A stretch of 21,226 nucleotides of DNA from Ignavibacteria bacterium (GTDB lineage Bacteria > Bacteroidota > Ignavibacteria > Tepidaquicellales > OLB5): contig JAUQWT010000347.1 of NCBI GenBank assembly GCA_030835005.1, forward strand, positions 1 through 21,226, given 5' to 3'. The notes under the pieces were generated by a model. That model ran no database searches. It saw only the letters and a program-made list of their open reading frames with translations, and was not told the DNA's origin. The number at the start of each line of letters is the position of its first letter. The stretch's first letter is position 1. Made by a program: the position numbers and the translations under genes. Below, one piece after another: positions 5,551-14,346 of the stretch.

Positions 5551-6546
5551 TTATTCGCCTATTTTTACGAGCTTAGGCTGATATTTTAATTTAGTTAAGC
5601 TACTCAGATCTTTTTTTGAAGCTTTTTGTTTCTCAAACAGACCTGCCAAAACTTTATAAACTGTTGTTTTGGTTTTCGATTCCGGGTCTGTTGTTACTAT
5701 TTCCTCAAGATAGATCTTAGTGAAACCGTCTCTTTCGAGTCTGCCGATTCTTCTATCGGCAAGAGATTTATCGGTAAATGTTCCCACTTCGATTGAGTAT
5801 CCATTAACTACAGCCAGCTGGTTTGATAAGTCGTAGAACCTGATTAAGGAATCTAAGTCTGTGATCTGCTGATAGAGGTTTGATACTTCCTCTTTATCTT
5901 CTTCCGTTTTTGGAGTAACAACTTTGATCTTTAAGTTGCCTTTTGATTTAAGGCTCTTATTCAGCTCAAAGTCATTGTTAGTTCCGTCTTCTCCCTGGAA
6001 CTCAACGAAGATCTTGGAATCAGCATCAACACTATCATTCAATAGCTCAGTTGTTTTAAACTGGTTTGTATCTATTTGAGTGATATCTATCTGTTCATCC
6101 GGATCAATACCCTGGCGAAGCATCTCTGCTTCTTCCTCTGTTATTTGCTCGATTTTTACCTGTGCCGTGCCGCCCATTCCTATTGCCTCTTTCGAAGCTT
6201 TAGAGAGGTCGATGATTCTTCCTCTTATGAACGGGCCTCTGTCGTTCACTCTGACAACGGTAGTGAGATTATTCTCAAGGTTTGTGACCTTTAGAAGGGT
6301 TCCAAAGGGTAAGGTTTTGTGAGCAGCGGTGAATTCATAGGTATCAAAACGTTCGCCGTTGGCGGTCTTTCTACCATGGAATCCAGGGCCGTACCACGAA
6401 GCCTCACCTATTTCTACAAAGCTTGAGCCGGTAGGATCTCCCTTTGAGTAAGCGTTTTCTGATATTGCACTAGTAAGCACGAGTTGTACAGTTAAAAAAG
6501 AGATTAACCACAAGATTCTTGTTTTTAACAATGCATCTCCTTTCAT
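5551..6546 (-). CDS. rlpA: RlpA-like septal-ring protein / lytic transglycosylase with SPOR domain
   Basis: A 331-residue exported protein. It has an N-terminal hydrophobic signal segment (residues 8-28) and a double-psi beta-barrel RlpA domain at about 45-140. Family motifs are 'GEASWYGPGFHGRKTANGE', 'TAAHKTLPFGT' and 'VRVNDRGPF', whose Asp and the preceding His are the catalytic pair known from Pseudomonas RlpA. A charged, low-complexity linker follows, then a C-terminal SPOR domain at about 248-325 (YSIEVGTFTDKSLADRRI), which binds denuded glycan strands at the septum. The frame is open 47 codons further up to 6687, but the signal peptide and a TACTTTTG element at 6571-6578 favour the ATG at 6546. 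It has no lipobox, unlike E. coli RlpA. It probably cleaves peptidoglycan during cell division. Confidence 0.9.
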   Translation of the reverse strand: MKGDALLKTRILWLISFLTVQLVLTSAISENAYSKGDPTGSSFVEIGEASWYGPGFHGRKTANGERFDTYEFTAAHKTLPFGTLLKVTNLENNLTTVVRVNDRGPFIRGRIIDLSKASKEAIGMGGTAQVKIEQITEEEAEMLRQGIDPDEQIDITQIDTNQFKTTELLNDSVDADSKIFVEFQGEDGTNNDFELNKSLKSKGNLKIKVVTPKTEEDKEEVSNLYQQITDLDSLIRFYDLSNQLAVVNGYSIEVGTFTDKSLADRRIGRLERDGFTKIYLEEIVTTDPESKTKTTVYKVLAGLFEKQKASKKDLSSLTKLKYQPKLVKIGE

Positions 6547-6671
6547 TTTTTTGTTAATAAATTGACTGCCCAAAAGTAACATGGCATATTTATGCATATA
6601 ATACGGACAGTCGTGCTCGTTCTGTATTGTCGAAATCAATACGTCTTGGAGCGTTTCTCTCTTTTTAACTA

Positions 6672-6686
6672 TGGCGCCTTGCGCCA
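6672..6686. repeat. Small GC-rich palindrome upstream of rlpA
   Basis: TGGCGC and GCGCCA flank a three-base CTT loop. It stands out in AT-rich flanking sequence and resembles in size and composition the palindromes around the tRNA genes. No T-run follows directly, so it is not an obvious terminator. Confidence 0.4.
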
Positions 6687-6729
6687 CACTTGCTTTATTT
6701 CAAAGAACTAAAAATCTATTAATTTGTAA

Positions 6730-6746
6730 ACCCTGTAAATCAGGGT
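6730..6746 (-). terminator. Possible terminator after ilvE
   Basis: ACCCTG and CAGGGT form a six-base stem around a five-base loop, 20 bases after the aminotransferase stop on the minus strand. The T-run is weak (TTTACAAATT), so this may be only a 3' stabilising hairpin. Confidence 0.4.
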
Positions 6747-6765
6747 CTGTATGACTAAAAATCTC

Positions 6766-7728
6766 TTACCCTGCGTTAATGTTTTTAAGCGGAAGAATTC
6801 TGTCTTTTCCGTCAACATAAGTAAGCCATCCATGCCTGTCATTTCCTTCTCTTACAACATCAAAGAATGCATGCTGCAGCTCTTTTGTTACTTTGCCAGG
6901 CATTCCATTTCCTACATTCATCTTATCAACTGATCTGATAGGAGTTATCTCTGCTGCTGTTCCGCTGAAGAACATCTCATCGGCCATATACAGCATTTCT
7001 CTCATCAGGTTGCCTTCTTTAACTTCGTAACCAAGGTCTTTAGCCAGTGTTATTACAGATTTCCTTGTAATTCCACTCAAGATCCCGTTATGTATGCCCG
7101 GAGTGTAGATAATATTATCCTGTACCAGGAACAGATTTTCGCCGCTTCCCTCTCCAACATAACCGTTGGCATCAAGAGCAATTCCTTCGCTGAATCCGTT
7201 CACAATAGCTTCCATTTTGATAAGCTGGCTGTTCATGTATGCGCCGCCTATCTTAGCCATCGTTGGTGTCGTATCAGGTGTGCTTCTTCTCCATGAAGAG
7301 ACACATACATCTATACCGCTTTCATGGGCACCCTGGCCTAAGTATGAGCCCCATTCATATGCTGCAATGGTAAGCTCAACCGGATTCTTAAGGGGATTAA
7401 CATTCAAATCATCATAACCACGGTAAGCAATAGGCCTAATGTAACAGTTTTCCAGATCATTCATCTTTATAGTATCCAGTATAGCTTCAAATATCTGCTC
7501 GTATGTATAAGGTATCTCTGCTCTGAAAACTTTGGCCGAAAGTATCAGCCTTCTGACATGATCACCCAGCCTGAAAACAGCGGGACCATTTTTGGATTTG
7601 TAACATCTTATTCCTTCAAAAAACGATGAACCATAATGTATAACGTGTGATAAAACATGAACTTTAGCTTCAGCCCAATCGATGAGCTTGCCGTTCATCC
7701 AGATCTTTTCAACTGATTTTACTGCCAT
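6766..7728 (-). CDS. ilvE: Branched-chain amino acid aminotransferase
   Basis: A 320-residue class IV PLP-dependent transaminase that interconverts Leu, Ile and Val with their 2-oxo acids using glutamate/2-oxoglutarate. Fold type IV landmarks are in order: 'HYGSSFFEGIRCY' (31-43), 'YIRPIAYRGY' (96-105), the PLP lysine K159 in 'TPTMAKIGGAY', and 'EGIALDANGYVGEGSGENLF', whose Glu holds the PLP pyridine nitrogen. The 'GILSGITRKSV' and 'FFSGTAAEITPI' phosphate-binding blocks follow. Length and lysine position agree with E. coli IlvE. The ATG at 7728 is preceded by 20 bases after the acyltransferase stop, so the two form an operon. No other branched-chain biosynthesis gene is present. Confidence 0.95.
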   Translation of the reverse strand: MAVKSVEKIWMNGKLIDWAEAKVHVLSHVIHYGSSFFEGIRCYKSKNGPAVFRLGDHVRRLILSAKVFRAEIPYTYEQIFEAILDTIKMNDLENCYIRPIAYRGYDDLNVNPLKNPVELTIAAYEWGSYLGQGAHESGIDVCVSSWRRSTPDTTPTMAKIGGAYMNSQLIKMEAIVNGFSEGIALDANGYVGEGSGENLFLVQDNIIYTPGIHNGILSGITRKSVITLAKDLGYEVKEGNLMREMLYMADEMFFSGTAAEITPIRSVDKMNVGNGMPGKVTKELQHAFFDVVREGNDRHGWLTYVDGKDRILPLKNINAG

Positions 7729-7748
7729 GGCTTTAAAAATTTAAGTTA

Positions 7749-8876
7749 TTAAATAAGACTTTTTCTGTAAATCCTGTATGTCTTATAAATCCATGCGCCT
7801 AGTTTTTCGGCTGTCATTCTCATTGGCATATTATCTTCAAGTACCCAGGAGATCTCTGCTCCGGTGTACCCATTCCTGTTTCCTGCTTTTATGGTCTCAA
7901 GGTAGAATACTGAATCGATTGCTTTTTTCTGGTATTCCGGTTTGACACCCATAATTATAACTCTTAAAAAATCTATTTTCTTTTTGCCTGTGAGTATCTT
8001 CAGGAATCCGAAAGGCAGCAGCCTTCCGTTTATCTTCTTAAGAATCTGGTTGAAATCAGGCAGCGCCAGAGTGAATCCTGCCGGTTTGCCTGCAACTTCA
8101 GCAAAGATTACAAGGTCAGGATCAACTATCATCTTCAGCGATTCGGCAAGGAAGTCGAATTCATCTGTTGTTATAGGAACAAACCCCCAATTTGATTCCC
8201 ATGCACTGTTATAAATCTCCTCGATCCTTCGAACTTCGTTCTTAAGATCTTTCATGTTGACTATGTGAGTAGTGATATCGGAGCGTTTCTTGATGAGCTC
8301 ACTCATTCTTTCGAGCTTTGCCATCATCTTGTCATTCTTAATCACCTCAGAGGGTATGTAATACGCAAACAGGTCTTTAGCCTTTTCAAACCCAAAATTC
8401 TCTATCTTCTGTACATAATGTCTAGGGTTATAAGTCATTAAAAAAACAGGACTTGAGTCGAACCCGTCAACCAATAAACCACATTCGTCATTGGTAGAAG
8501 GATTCACCGGACCAATGATCTCATCAAAACCTTTTCCTTTGACCCAATCACATGCAGTTTCAAACAGCATATCAGAAACATCTTCGTCATCAATGGATTC
8601 AAAGAATCCAAAGAAACCGGCTTTATCTTTGTGGAAATTATTGTGGTTATCGTTTTTGATCGCCGCAATTCTTCCCGCAAGTTTGCCGTCTTTTTCAGCT
8701 AGGAACAGGTCAATTTCAGAATGTTTAAAGAACGGATTCTTCTTTGGATCTAAATTCTTTCTCACATCAAAAATCAAGGGTGGAACCCAGAATGGGTCGC
8801 CTTTGTATAACTCCCAGGGGAGCTTAATAAACTTCATCCGATCAGTTTCGTTTTCTACCTTACGTACTTTGATCAC
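7749..8876 (-). CDS. GNAT-superfamily N-acyltransferase (YghO-like)
   Basis: A 375-residue soluble protein. The N-terminal part (1-150) contains 'FIKLPWELYKGDPFWVPPL', 'LAEKDGKLAGRIAAI' and 'GFFGFFE.IDD', the signature of a conserved bacterial acetyltransferase-like family often annotated YghO. The 'GPVNPSTNDECGLLVDGF' block follows. The C-terminal half (about 220-365) has a second GNAT-like fold with 'AEVAGKPAGFTLALPDFN', 'IIMGVKPEYQKKAID' and 'EISWVLEDNMPMRMTAEKLGA', where the last block is the alpha-4/beta-5 region of GNATs. The substrate is unknown. I recall that bacterial ceramide synthases may belong to related acyltransferases, but nothing here proves this. The start is GTG at 8876; no ATG lies close by. 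It is cotranscribed with ilvE. Confidence 0.75.
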   Translation of the reverse strand: MIKVRKVENETDRMKFIKLPWELYKGDPFWVPPLIFDVRKNLDPKKNPFFKHSEIDLFLAEKDGKLAGRIAAIKNDNHNNFHKDKAGFFGFFESIDDEDVSDMLFETACDWVKGKGFDEIIGPVNPSTNDECGLLVDGFDSSPVFLMTYNPRHYVQKIENFGFEKAKDLFAYYIPSEVIKNDKMMAKLERMSELIKKRSDITTHIVNMKDLKNEVRRIEEIYNSAWESNWGFVPITTDEFDFLAESLKMIVDPDLVIFAEVAGKPAGFTLALPDFNQILKKINGRLLPFGFLKILTGKKKIDFLRVIIMGVKPEYQKKAIDSVFYLETIKAGNRNGYTGAEISWVLEDNMPMRMTAEKLGAWIYKTYRIYRKSLI

Positions 8877-9198
8877 GTCGTCTTGACTATAAAGAATTCA
8901 AATTACCAGCTTTAACATAAAAATGTATCTACGAAATATACCGGTTTTTGTTTAAAGATTCAATCGAATTTGGAGTGTAGTCCGGCCGGAGGTCTAAACA
9001 TATCAATCAAAGTATCGAGATTCTTATCACAAAAATAAGAATGATAATAGTCATATAAATAAATATGTTATATACCTTATTTAAAGTTGAATATTAAGTT
9101 TGAAAAGTCAATTATTCAGATAATTGTGAAAAATCAGCATAAATGAAGTGATTATGACAACTATTTTGATTATTTTTGAAAAAACTAAGTAATCTCTA
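8877..9198. other. Divergent intergenic region between the acyltransferase and DUF4783 genes
   Basis: About 320 AT-rich bases with no credible gene. It contains an isolated perfect GC palindrome, TCCGGCCGGA (8981-8990), and a -7-like TATTTTTG on the plus strand (9171-9178). A matching TATTTTTG on the minus strand (9030-9037) has no good upstream partner. It must hold promoters for both flanking genes, but I cannot place them firmly. Confidence 0.5.
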
Positions 9199-9666
9199 TT
9201 GATAATTCGTTTGCGCTATCTAATTCTGGTGCTTCTGGTTCTGATTTGTATCAGTGAATCTTATTCGCAGGATTCCTGGTGGAAGGATAAGAAGTATAAG
9301 TCAGAAGAAAAGCAGCAAAAATTCAATGAATGCAAGCTCGCATTTCTAAATATAGCAGATGGCTTAATGTATTCAAATGTAACCTATATTAGCCCCTATT
9401 TCCAGAATGAGATCTATCTGAGCATGCAGAATGATGAAAAAGGATATTTCAACAGAGAACAATCTGCCTATATAATAGAAAACTTCCTGAATACTTACCC
9501 GGTATCATCTTTCAAATGGAGAAACTCCAGCCGATCGGAAAGATACGCCTTCGCATTGGGCAAATACAAATATAAGAAGGGCGGTTTCATAAGCACGTTC
9601 ACTATTTCCGTTTCGCTCAAATACGTAAATGATCTGTGGCTGATCGACCAGATCATTGTAAACTAA
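9199..9666 (+). CDS. DUF4783 family secreted protein
   Basis: A 155-residue protein with an N-terminal signal peptide (hydrophobic residues 6-18, then SYSQ as probable cleavage site). The rest fits DUF4783, a small alpha/beta fold related to lumazine-binding/NTF2-like domains. It has a helical start with 'LAFLNIADGLMYSNVTYISPYF', then 'GYFNREQSAYIIENFLNTYP', then strands ending 'SVSLKYVNDLWLIDQIIV'. Members are periplasmic or secreted in Bacteroidota and have no assigned function. The start is TTG at 9199; the signal peptide begins at once and no ATG is available before it. The histidine kinase gene begins 21 bases after its stop, suggesting cotranscription and perhaps a role connected with that sensor. 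Confidence 0.8.
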   Translation: MIIRLRYLILVLLVLICISESYSQDSWWKDKKYKSEEKQQKFNECKLAFLNIADGLMYSNVTYISPYFQNEIYLSMQNDEKGYFNREQSAYIIENFLNTYPVSSFKWRNSSRSERYAFALGKYKYKKGGFISTFTISVSLKYVNDLWLIDQIIVN

Positions 9667-9687
9667 CCACTCACAACTTTTTTAAAC

Positions 9688-12600
9688 ATGTTCAACTTCA
9701 CCAAAAAAGATATTCGTAAGTTCAAAGTACTGGGAATTCTTTCCTTAATGCTTGTATTTATTGTACTTTCGGTGTATGGTGTAAGATATTACTTTTCCAG
9801 TTCGATCATGAACAATTGGGAAAGCATTTCCGGAGACAAGAAAAACGAAATTCACGCAAATTGCCTGGACCTGTTTTATAGTTACCAAAACCAGGTGTCC
9901 CAATTTTCCTACAAACTTTCAAAAGACAGAAAACTCTCAGCTGCTTTTACGAACCAGAACTCTAGAAAAACTTATGAAGCACTATACGAAGAAGAGAACT
10001 TAAAAGATTTCAACGTTGAACTATATAATGGCAGACTGGAACTGTTTCTTTTCTCCGGAAGGCAGATAAATCCTGACGTATTGGAGCTAAGAAAGGCTCT
10101 TGCGGGGGAAAGATTTTCTGCAATAAAAGAAATAGGAATATATACATATGTAGTAGTATTTGATCCTCTAAGAAATGATTTAGGTATTATTGAAGGAGTT
10201 CTGGTTACTTCCGGGCTGCTGGATATAAACTATGAGATTCAGGGGAGGTTTTTCAGGAACACCGGTATCAAGAGGTTAATTTACGATAGGTACCATATAG
10301 ATGTTGAATTCGAGTTTGCAAACCTCCCGTCAAACAGTTCAAAACTTGATACTGCAGCGGGAGAATTTTCAAGTATTGATCTCAAGAACATCAACGATCA
10401 GGTTATTGGAAGGATCATAATTCCGAATCTCGACCAGTCCTCTTATCTCCTGAATGTGATCGGGAAATTCAATAATCTTATAGGATTTCTCTTATTTGTA
10501 CTTAATGTTGTGCTTATATACTGGGTTATTGCAGCAGTTTCAAAGACAGATTACATTTTTCTGAAGATATTGCTTACTGCCGGAGCATTGATTTCATCAA
10601 GATACATATGGATTGCAATGAATTTCCCCGGCCAGCTTCTGACAGAAATGGGTTCGGAAATTTTTTCCCCTGTACATTATGCCTCGGGAATAGGATACGG
10701 TATGGCCAAATCCCTGGGAGAACTTCTTATTACTTCACTGGTTATACTTTTTATTTCACTGTATTCCTTGATCCTTATTATCCGGTTTTATAAAGATGAA
10801 TCAAACAAGAAGCACAAAATGTGGGTTATAGTTGCGGTTTCTTCTGCCGCTGCAGTAATATCAACTTTGGTGATCAATTACTACGGAGTGATTATACAAA
10901 GCCTGATTTTTGATTCTACGATCAAATTCATAGACAAAACTGATATATTTTCATTAAATCAACCGGAGCTTGTTACGGTTCGGATGATCATTTTGTTTTT
11001 TTCATCCGCTCTGATACTGGTCCAGGTAGCATGTGCACTTACTGCAACTAAATTTCTTAACCCTCATTTGATTTACAATAAATTTACCCGTAAAAATTCA
11101 TCTCTGATATTCTTCATGCTGCTCATTCTTGTGAATCTGGTGATTGAATTTATGCCGATGCAAATTGAGCTGGCTCTTAAACTGAATCTGCGTGTACTTA
11201 TACTTGTTCTCTCAGGTCTGTTTACATTATATCTGCAAAGGCAGTTTCCCATTGTCAGAGAATACAGATTTGTAAACGTTGTCAATTTTTCACTTGTCCT
11301 TCTTGCATGCGCAATCTTTGTACCGGCCATTTTGCTCAATAAGATCACATCGCTTGAAAACAGATATCTTGAAAAAGCAGCCAAAGAAATTTCTCAGCAA
11401 TCAAGTGATAAGATCAGCTTCCTGATTTCTTCAACTCTGGAAGATATATCTGATGATACTCAGATAGAATCAGATCTTAAAGATAAGAATAAAGTTAGCA
11501 AACTTGCCTTCAATATATGGGCAAAGAGCAAATTCTATGAAGAGGACCTGAATTCAGCAGTTTTTGTGCTTGATACTGCAAAAAAACTGGTTAGTGATTT
11601 CAATATAAATCCGTCTGAACTGCTTTCTGATAGTGTCGTATCTTTCTCGCTTAAGAACATAGATAACAAAAGAGATGAAGAGGCTGTATCTGAGAGCACT
11701 GAAACAGATGAAGAGCCTGAAACACTTGACTTTTCAACTGTAATGAACTCGATGCAGCTTGAAGCAAGCGGGGTTATACAGAACAAGGATCTGAAGTTCT
11801 ATTCTGCAATAATGCCGCTCGAGAAGCCCGATTTAAAAAACAGCAAATTTAACAAGATCATTGGTTATATTATCATTGCTGCGGGTTACGATGCGAAAAA
11901 TTTTCTAACTCAGTCTAATCTTGGGATTTTTAATAATTTTACCCGTGATAATATTCTTAATAAACTTACATCAAATCCCGTAATAACTGAATTTTCAGAA
12001 TCTGAACTGGTAGGTTCATCAAACAAGGATATTTCAAAATCTCTGGTTAAGTCGCTTGATGCTTTCAGGGAAAGCGTCAAAGATAAAATAGATAAATCCT
12101 CTCTTAGGTACGATGAATTTGAAAACGAGTTTTTTAAGTCATATTATGTACTGACTACAATCAAAAATGCAAACTCCGTAAATACTGAAAAGATCTATAT
12201 TGTCAGCGTAAAGGTGAATGATTTCAGTCTGAATACATTCTTCTTTTTCCGCTATTTGCTTTTTATTGTTCTCATCTATATCCTGATACTTACGTTCTAC
12301 CTCATATACAAAGGTTTTACTTATTTGCTGGATACTGAATCCGTAAAATTCATGAAATTCGGCTTCAGAGAGAAGCTTTTTGTCTCATTCATGCTGGCAT
12401 CTGTTATTCCTATTGTAATACTGGCGATATATACCCGAGAATTTGTGAATGAGAAGAATGAAGATTCTTCAAAAAATCAGTTAATTTCTGATCTCAGGAT
12501 CGTAGACCAGTATGTGAAGAATAAACTTTCAGCCGAGTCACTGAAGTCCGATAGAAATCCTAAGAAAGAATCCGGCGGTACTTTCGTAAACCTTTTTGAT

Positions 12601-13836
12601 AAGGGTTTTACAGAGTCTGATAAGAACTTTAATTTTTACCTTAAGACAAGATTAGCAGCAACAACAAGCGAGCAGCTGTATAAATCTGACTTGCTTGATA
12701 CCAGGATCAGCGGTAACGCTTATTATAATATTGTGCTTCTGAAGAAGGATTATTACTCCGAAAATCAGAAAATTGGAGATGACTTTACTTTTATTGTTGG
12801 TTATAAACCAATTTACGACAGTTATAATAATCTGCTGGGGATAATTTCAACACAAACGGTTTTTAAACAGAGCGAAATAAACCAGGAACTAACTGAAAGT
12901 CTTGTATATATACTCGGTCCGTATTTTGCAGCGGTAATACTTTTAGTATTCATTGTTAATTTCCTTTCTTACAGGATATCCAACCCAATTTTGAAGCTGC
13001 AGAAGGCAACAGAGCAGCTTTCAAAGGGTAACATCGATATTCAGGTGAAATCAAACAGCAAAGATGAAATTGGAGAGCTTGTTAAGAGCTTTAACAGAAT
13101 GATACGTGAGCTCCAGCGCTCAAGATTTGAACTCAAAAAAGCTGAACGTGAAGGGGCGTGGCGCGATATTGCAAGGCAGGTAGCACATGAGATCAAGAAC
13201 CCTTTAACTCCTATGAAGCTTGCAATGCAGCATCTTTATTATGCGTACACCCACGGTTCAAATGATTTTAAGTCAATTATACAAACAACCAATAAACTCA
13301 TAATAGAACAGGTAGAAACCCTCAACCGGATAGCAACCGAATTTTCTAATTTTGCAAAACTGCCTAGCAGGAATTATGAATTGCTGAATATGAATGAACT
13401 CCTGAGCGATGTGGTTAAGCTGATGAATACTAACAACTCAATAAGCCTGAAACTTGTTGAAAAGGGGAGTAATGAAATGGTGATGGCTGATAAGGATGAG
13501 ATAAAGCGGGCACTAATAAACATCATTAAGAACTCAATGCAGGCTATTGATGAGAAAGAATCTCTTAACGGTAATGGTAAGATCTGTATCGAAAGCAGTA
13601 ACGTTAATGGTTACTACAAGATCACCATAGCTGATAATGGCGTTGGAATGGATGATGAAACGCTTAACAAGCTGTTTGAACCATACTTCTCTACAAAATC
13701 AAGCGGCATGGGGCTTGGTCTTGTGATCACTAAGAAAATTTTGGATGATATGAATGCAGTCATAAGTGTGAAAAGCAATATTGAAACAGGAACAGAAGTG
13801 GAGATTAAGTTTAAAATAGTGGAACATTCAGCTTAA
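9688..13836 (+). CDS. Large multi-pass NtrY-like sensor histidine kinase
   Basis: A 1382-residue membrane kinase, far longer than usual. Order: helix about 12-34; extracytoplasmic domain 35-260; a block of about eight helices (262-553); a second extracytoplasmic domain (554-850) with an acidic low-complexity stretch; a helix at 851-876; a helix at 895-919; a third extracytoplasmic sensor (920-1070); a final helix 1074-1095; HAMP 1095-1148; DHp with phospho-acceptor H1167 in 'RQVAHEIKNPLTPM'; and HATPase with N box (NIIKNSMQA, near 1270), G1 box (DNGVGMDD) and G2 box (GMGLGL). The 'AWRDIARQVAHEIKNPLTPM' style is that of NtrY. The family usually pairs with an NtrC-type regulator, but none is adjacent. 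The signal is unknown; the envelope-facing bulk suggests it monitors the cell surface. Confidence 0.9.
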   Translation: MFNFTKKDIRKFKVLGILSLMLVFIVLSVYGVRYYFSSSIMNNWESISGDKKNEIHANCLDLFYSYQNQVSQFSYKLSKDRKLSAAFTNQNSRKTYEALYEEENLKDFNVELYNGRLELFLFSGRQINPDVLELRKALAGERFSAIKEIGIYTYVVVFDPLRNDLGIIEGVLVTSGLLDINYEIQGRFFRNTGIKRLIYDRYHIDVEFEFANLPSNSSKLDTAAGEFSSIDLKNINDQVIGRIIIPNLDQSSYLLNVIGKFNNLIGFLLFVLNVVLIYWVIAAVSKTDYIFLKILLTAGALISSRYIWIAMNFPGQLLTEMGSEIFSPVHYASGIGYGMAKSLGELLITSLVILFISLYSLILIIRFYKDESNKKHKMWVIVAVSSAAAVISTLVINYYGVIIQSLIFDSTIKFIDKTDIFSLNQPELVTVRMIILFFSSALILVQVACALTATKFLNPHLIYNKFTRKNSSLIFFMLLILVNLVIEFMPMQIELALKLNLRVLILVLSGLFTLYLQRQFPIVREYRFVNVVNFSLVLLACAIFVPAILLNKITSLENRYLEKAAKEISQQSSDKISFLISSTLEDISDDTQIESDLKDKNKVSKLAFNIWAKSKFYEEDLNSAVFVLDTAKKLVSDFNINPSELLSDSVVSFSLKNIDNKRDEEAVSESTETDEEPETLDFSTVMNSMQLEASGVIQNKDLKFYSAIMPLEKPDLKNSKFNKIIGYIIIAAGYDAKNFLTQSNLGIFNNFTRDNILNKLTSNPVITEFSESELVGSSNKDISKSLVKSLDAFRESVKDKIDKSSLRYDEFENEFFKSYYVLTTIKNANSVNTEKIYIVSVKVNDFSLNTFFFFRYLLFIVLIYILILTFYLIYKGFTYLLDTESVKFMKFGFREKLFVSFMLASVIPIVILAIYTREFVNEKNEDSSKNQLISDLRIVDQYVKNKLSAESLKSDRNPKKESGGTFVNLFDKGFTESDKNFNFYLKTRLAATTSEQLYKSDLLDTRISGNAYYNIVLLKKDYYSENQKIGDDFTFIVGYKPIYDSYNNLLGIISTQTVFKQSEINQELTESLVYILGPYFAAVILLVFIVNFLSYRISNPILKLQKATEQLSKGNIDIQVKSNSKDEIGELVKSFNRMIRELQRSRFELKKAEREGAWRDIARQVAHEIKNPLTPMKLAMQHLYYAYTHGSNDFKSIIQTTNKLIIEQVETLNRIATEFSNFAKLPSRNYELLNMNELLSDVVKLMNTNNSISLKLVEKGSNEMVMADKDEIKRALINIIKNSMQAIDEKESLNGNGKICIESSNVNGYYKITIADNGVGMDDETLNKLFEPYFSTKSSGMGLGLVITKKILDDMNAVISVKSNIETGTEVEIKFKIVEHSA

Positions 13837-13874
13837 CCTTCTCTTTGAAAAAGAAGGCTGAGAGAAACAAAAAA

Positions 13875-13896
13875 AAAGCATCCAAACGGATGCTTT
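13875..13896 (-). terminator. Rho-independent terminator
   Basis: AAAGCATCC and GGATGCTTT form a perfect nine-base stem with an AAAC loop; on the minus strand it is followed by a T-run (TTTTTTTG). It ends the small gene at 13922-14137 and can also stop the kinase transcript from the other side. Confidence 0.85.
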
Positions 13897-13921
13897 CATT
13901 CTTTACAAAATCAATTATAAA

Positions 13922-14137
13922 TTATCTCTTAAAGTACCAGTATTTTTCGTCTTCAAAAAAGAACTCCATGCCGTAATGCTTCCTTATGAGTACTTTAAAA
14001 ACTATGAATTTTCCCGGCGCTTTTGTGATCTTAGGATGCCTGCCGTAATCACTGCACGTACTCAATTCAAACAAAGTTGTACGCGGTATTTTACTTGGCT
14101 TGTACTCACCAATATAAATTGTCTTACTTTCAAGCAT
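13922..14137 (-). CDS. Small hypothetical protein, 71 residues
   Basis: I do not recognise this family. The product is basic and rich in aromatic residues: 'YIGEYKPSKIPRTTLFELSTCSDYGRHPK' in the first half, a strand-like 'GKFIVFKVLIRKHYGMEFFFEDEKYWYFKR' at the end. It has no signal peptide or membrane helix. Support for a real gene is contextual: a matching promoter (14166-14196) upstream, an ATG start, and a strong terminator 25 bases after the stop, making a complete single-gene unit transcribed against both neighbours. The length and beta-rich end could suit a small nucleic-acid- or protein-binding fold, but this is only an impression. Confidence 0.6.
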   Translation of the reverse strand: MLESKTIYIGEYKPSKIPRTTLFELSTCSDYGRHPKITKAPGKFIVFKVLIRKHYGMEFFFEDEKYWYFKR

Positions 14138-14165
14138 TTAAGAAAATATAGATTTTGCTATTAAA

Positions 14166-14196
14166 CAAATATAGAAATTCAAGAAGTTAATGACAA
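14166..14196 (-). promoter_or_regulatory. Promoter of the small 71-residue protein gene
   Basis: On the minus strand TTG (14194-14196), 20 bases, then TATATTTG (14166-14173), exact TAnnTTTG. It predicts a leader of about 25 bases before the ATG at 14137. Confidence 0.6.
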
Positions 14197-14308
14197 GGAA
14201 AAACAACAAATAATAGTGTTTTTACGGTATTGCAGCTTGATTTCAGGCAAGAAAGTAAGAATACTTACGATTATTTCACACTCTTTCGGTTTATTATGAA
14301 TTCTTAAA

Positions 14309-14339
14309 TTGAAATTACAATAATAAATGAGTAATTTTG
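14309..14339 (+). promoter_or_regulatory. Promoter of the era operon, predicting a nearly leaderless mRNA
   Basis: TTG (14309-14311), 20 bases, then TAATTTTG (14332-14339). Seven bases separate it from the era ATG, so transcription should begin within a few bases of the start codon. No ribosome binding site could fit. Confidence 0.65.
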
Positions 14340-14346
14340 TAAAATT

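Noticed and set aside
6547..6687. Longer start for RlpA
   Set aside because: The extra residues contain no signal peptide, include a hairpin, and the normal signal sequence starts at 6546.
9688..13836. Two separate genes joined by mistake in the large kinase frame
   Set aside because: The frame is open for 1382 codons with even codon use and normal helix topology; no internal start with a promoter was seen. An assembly error still cannot be excluded from sequence alone.
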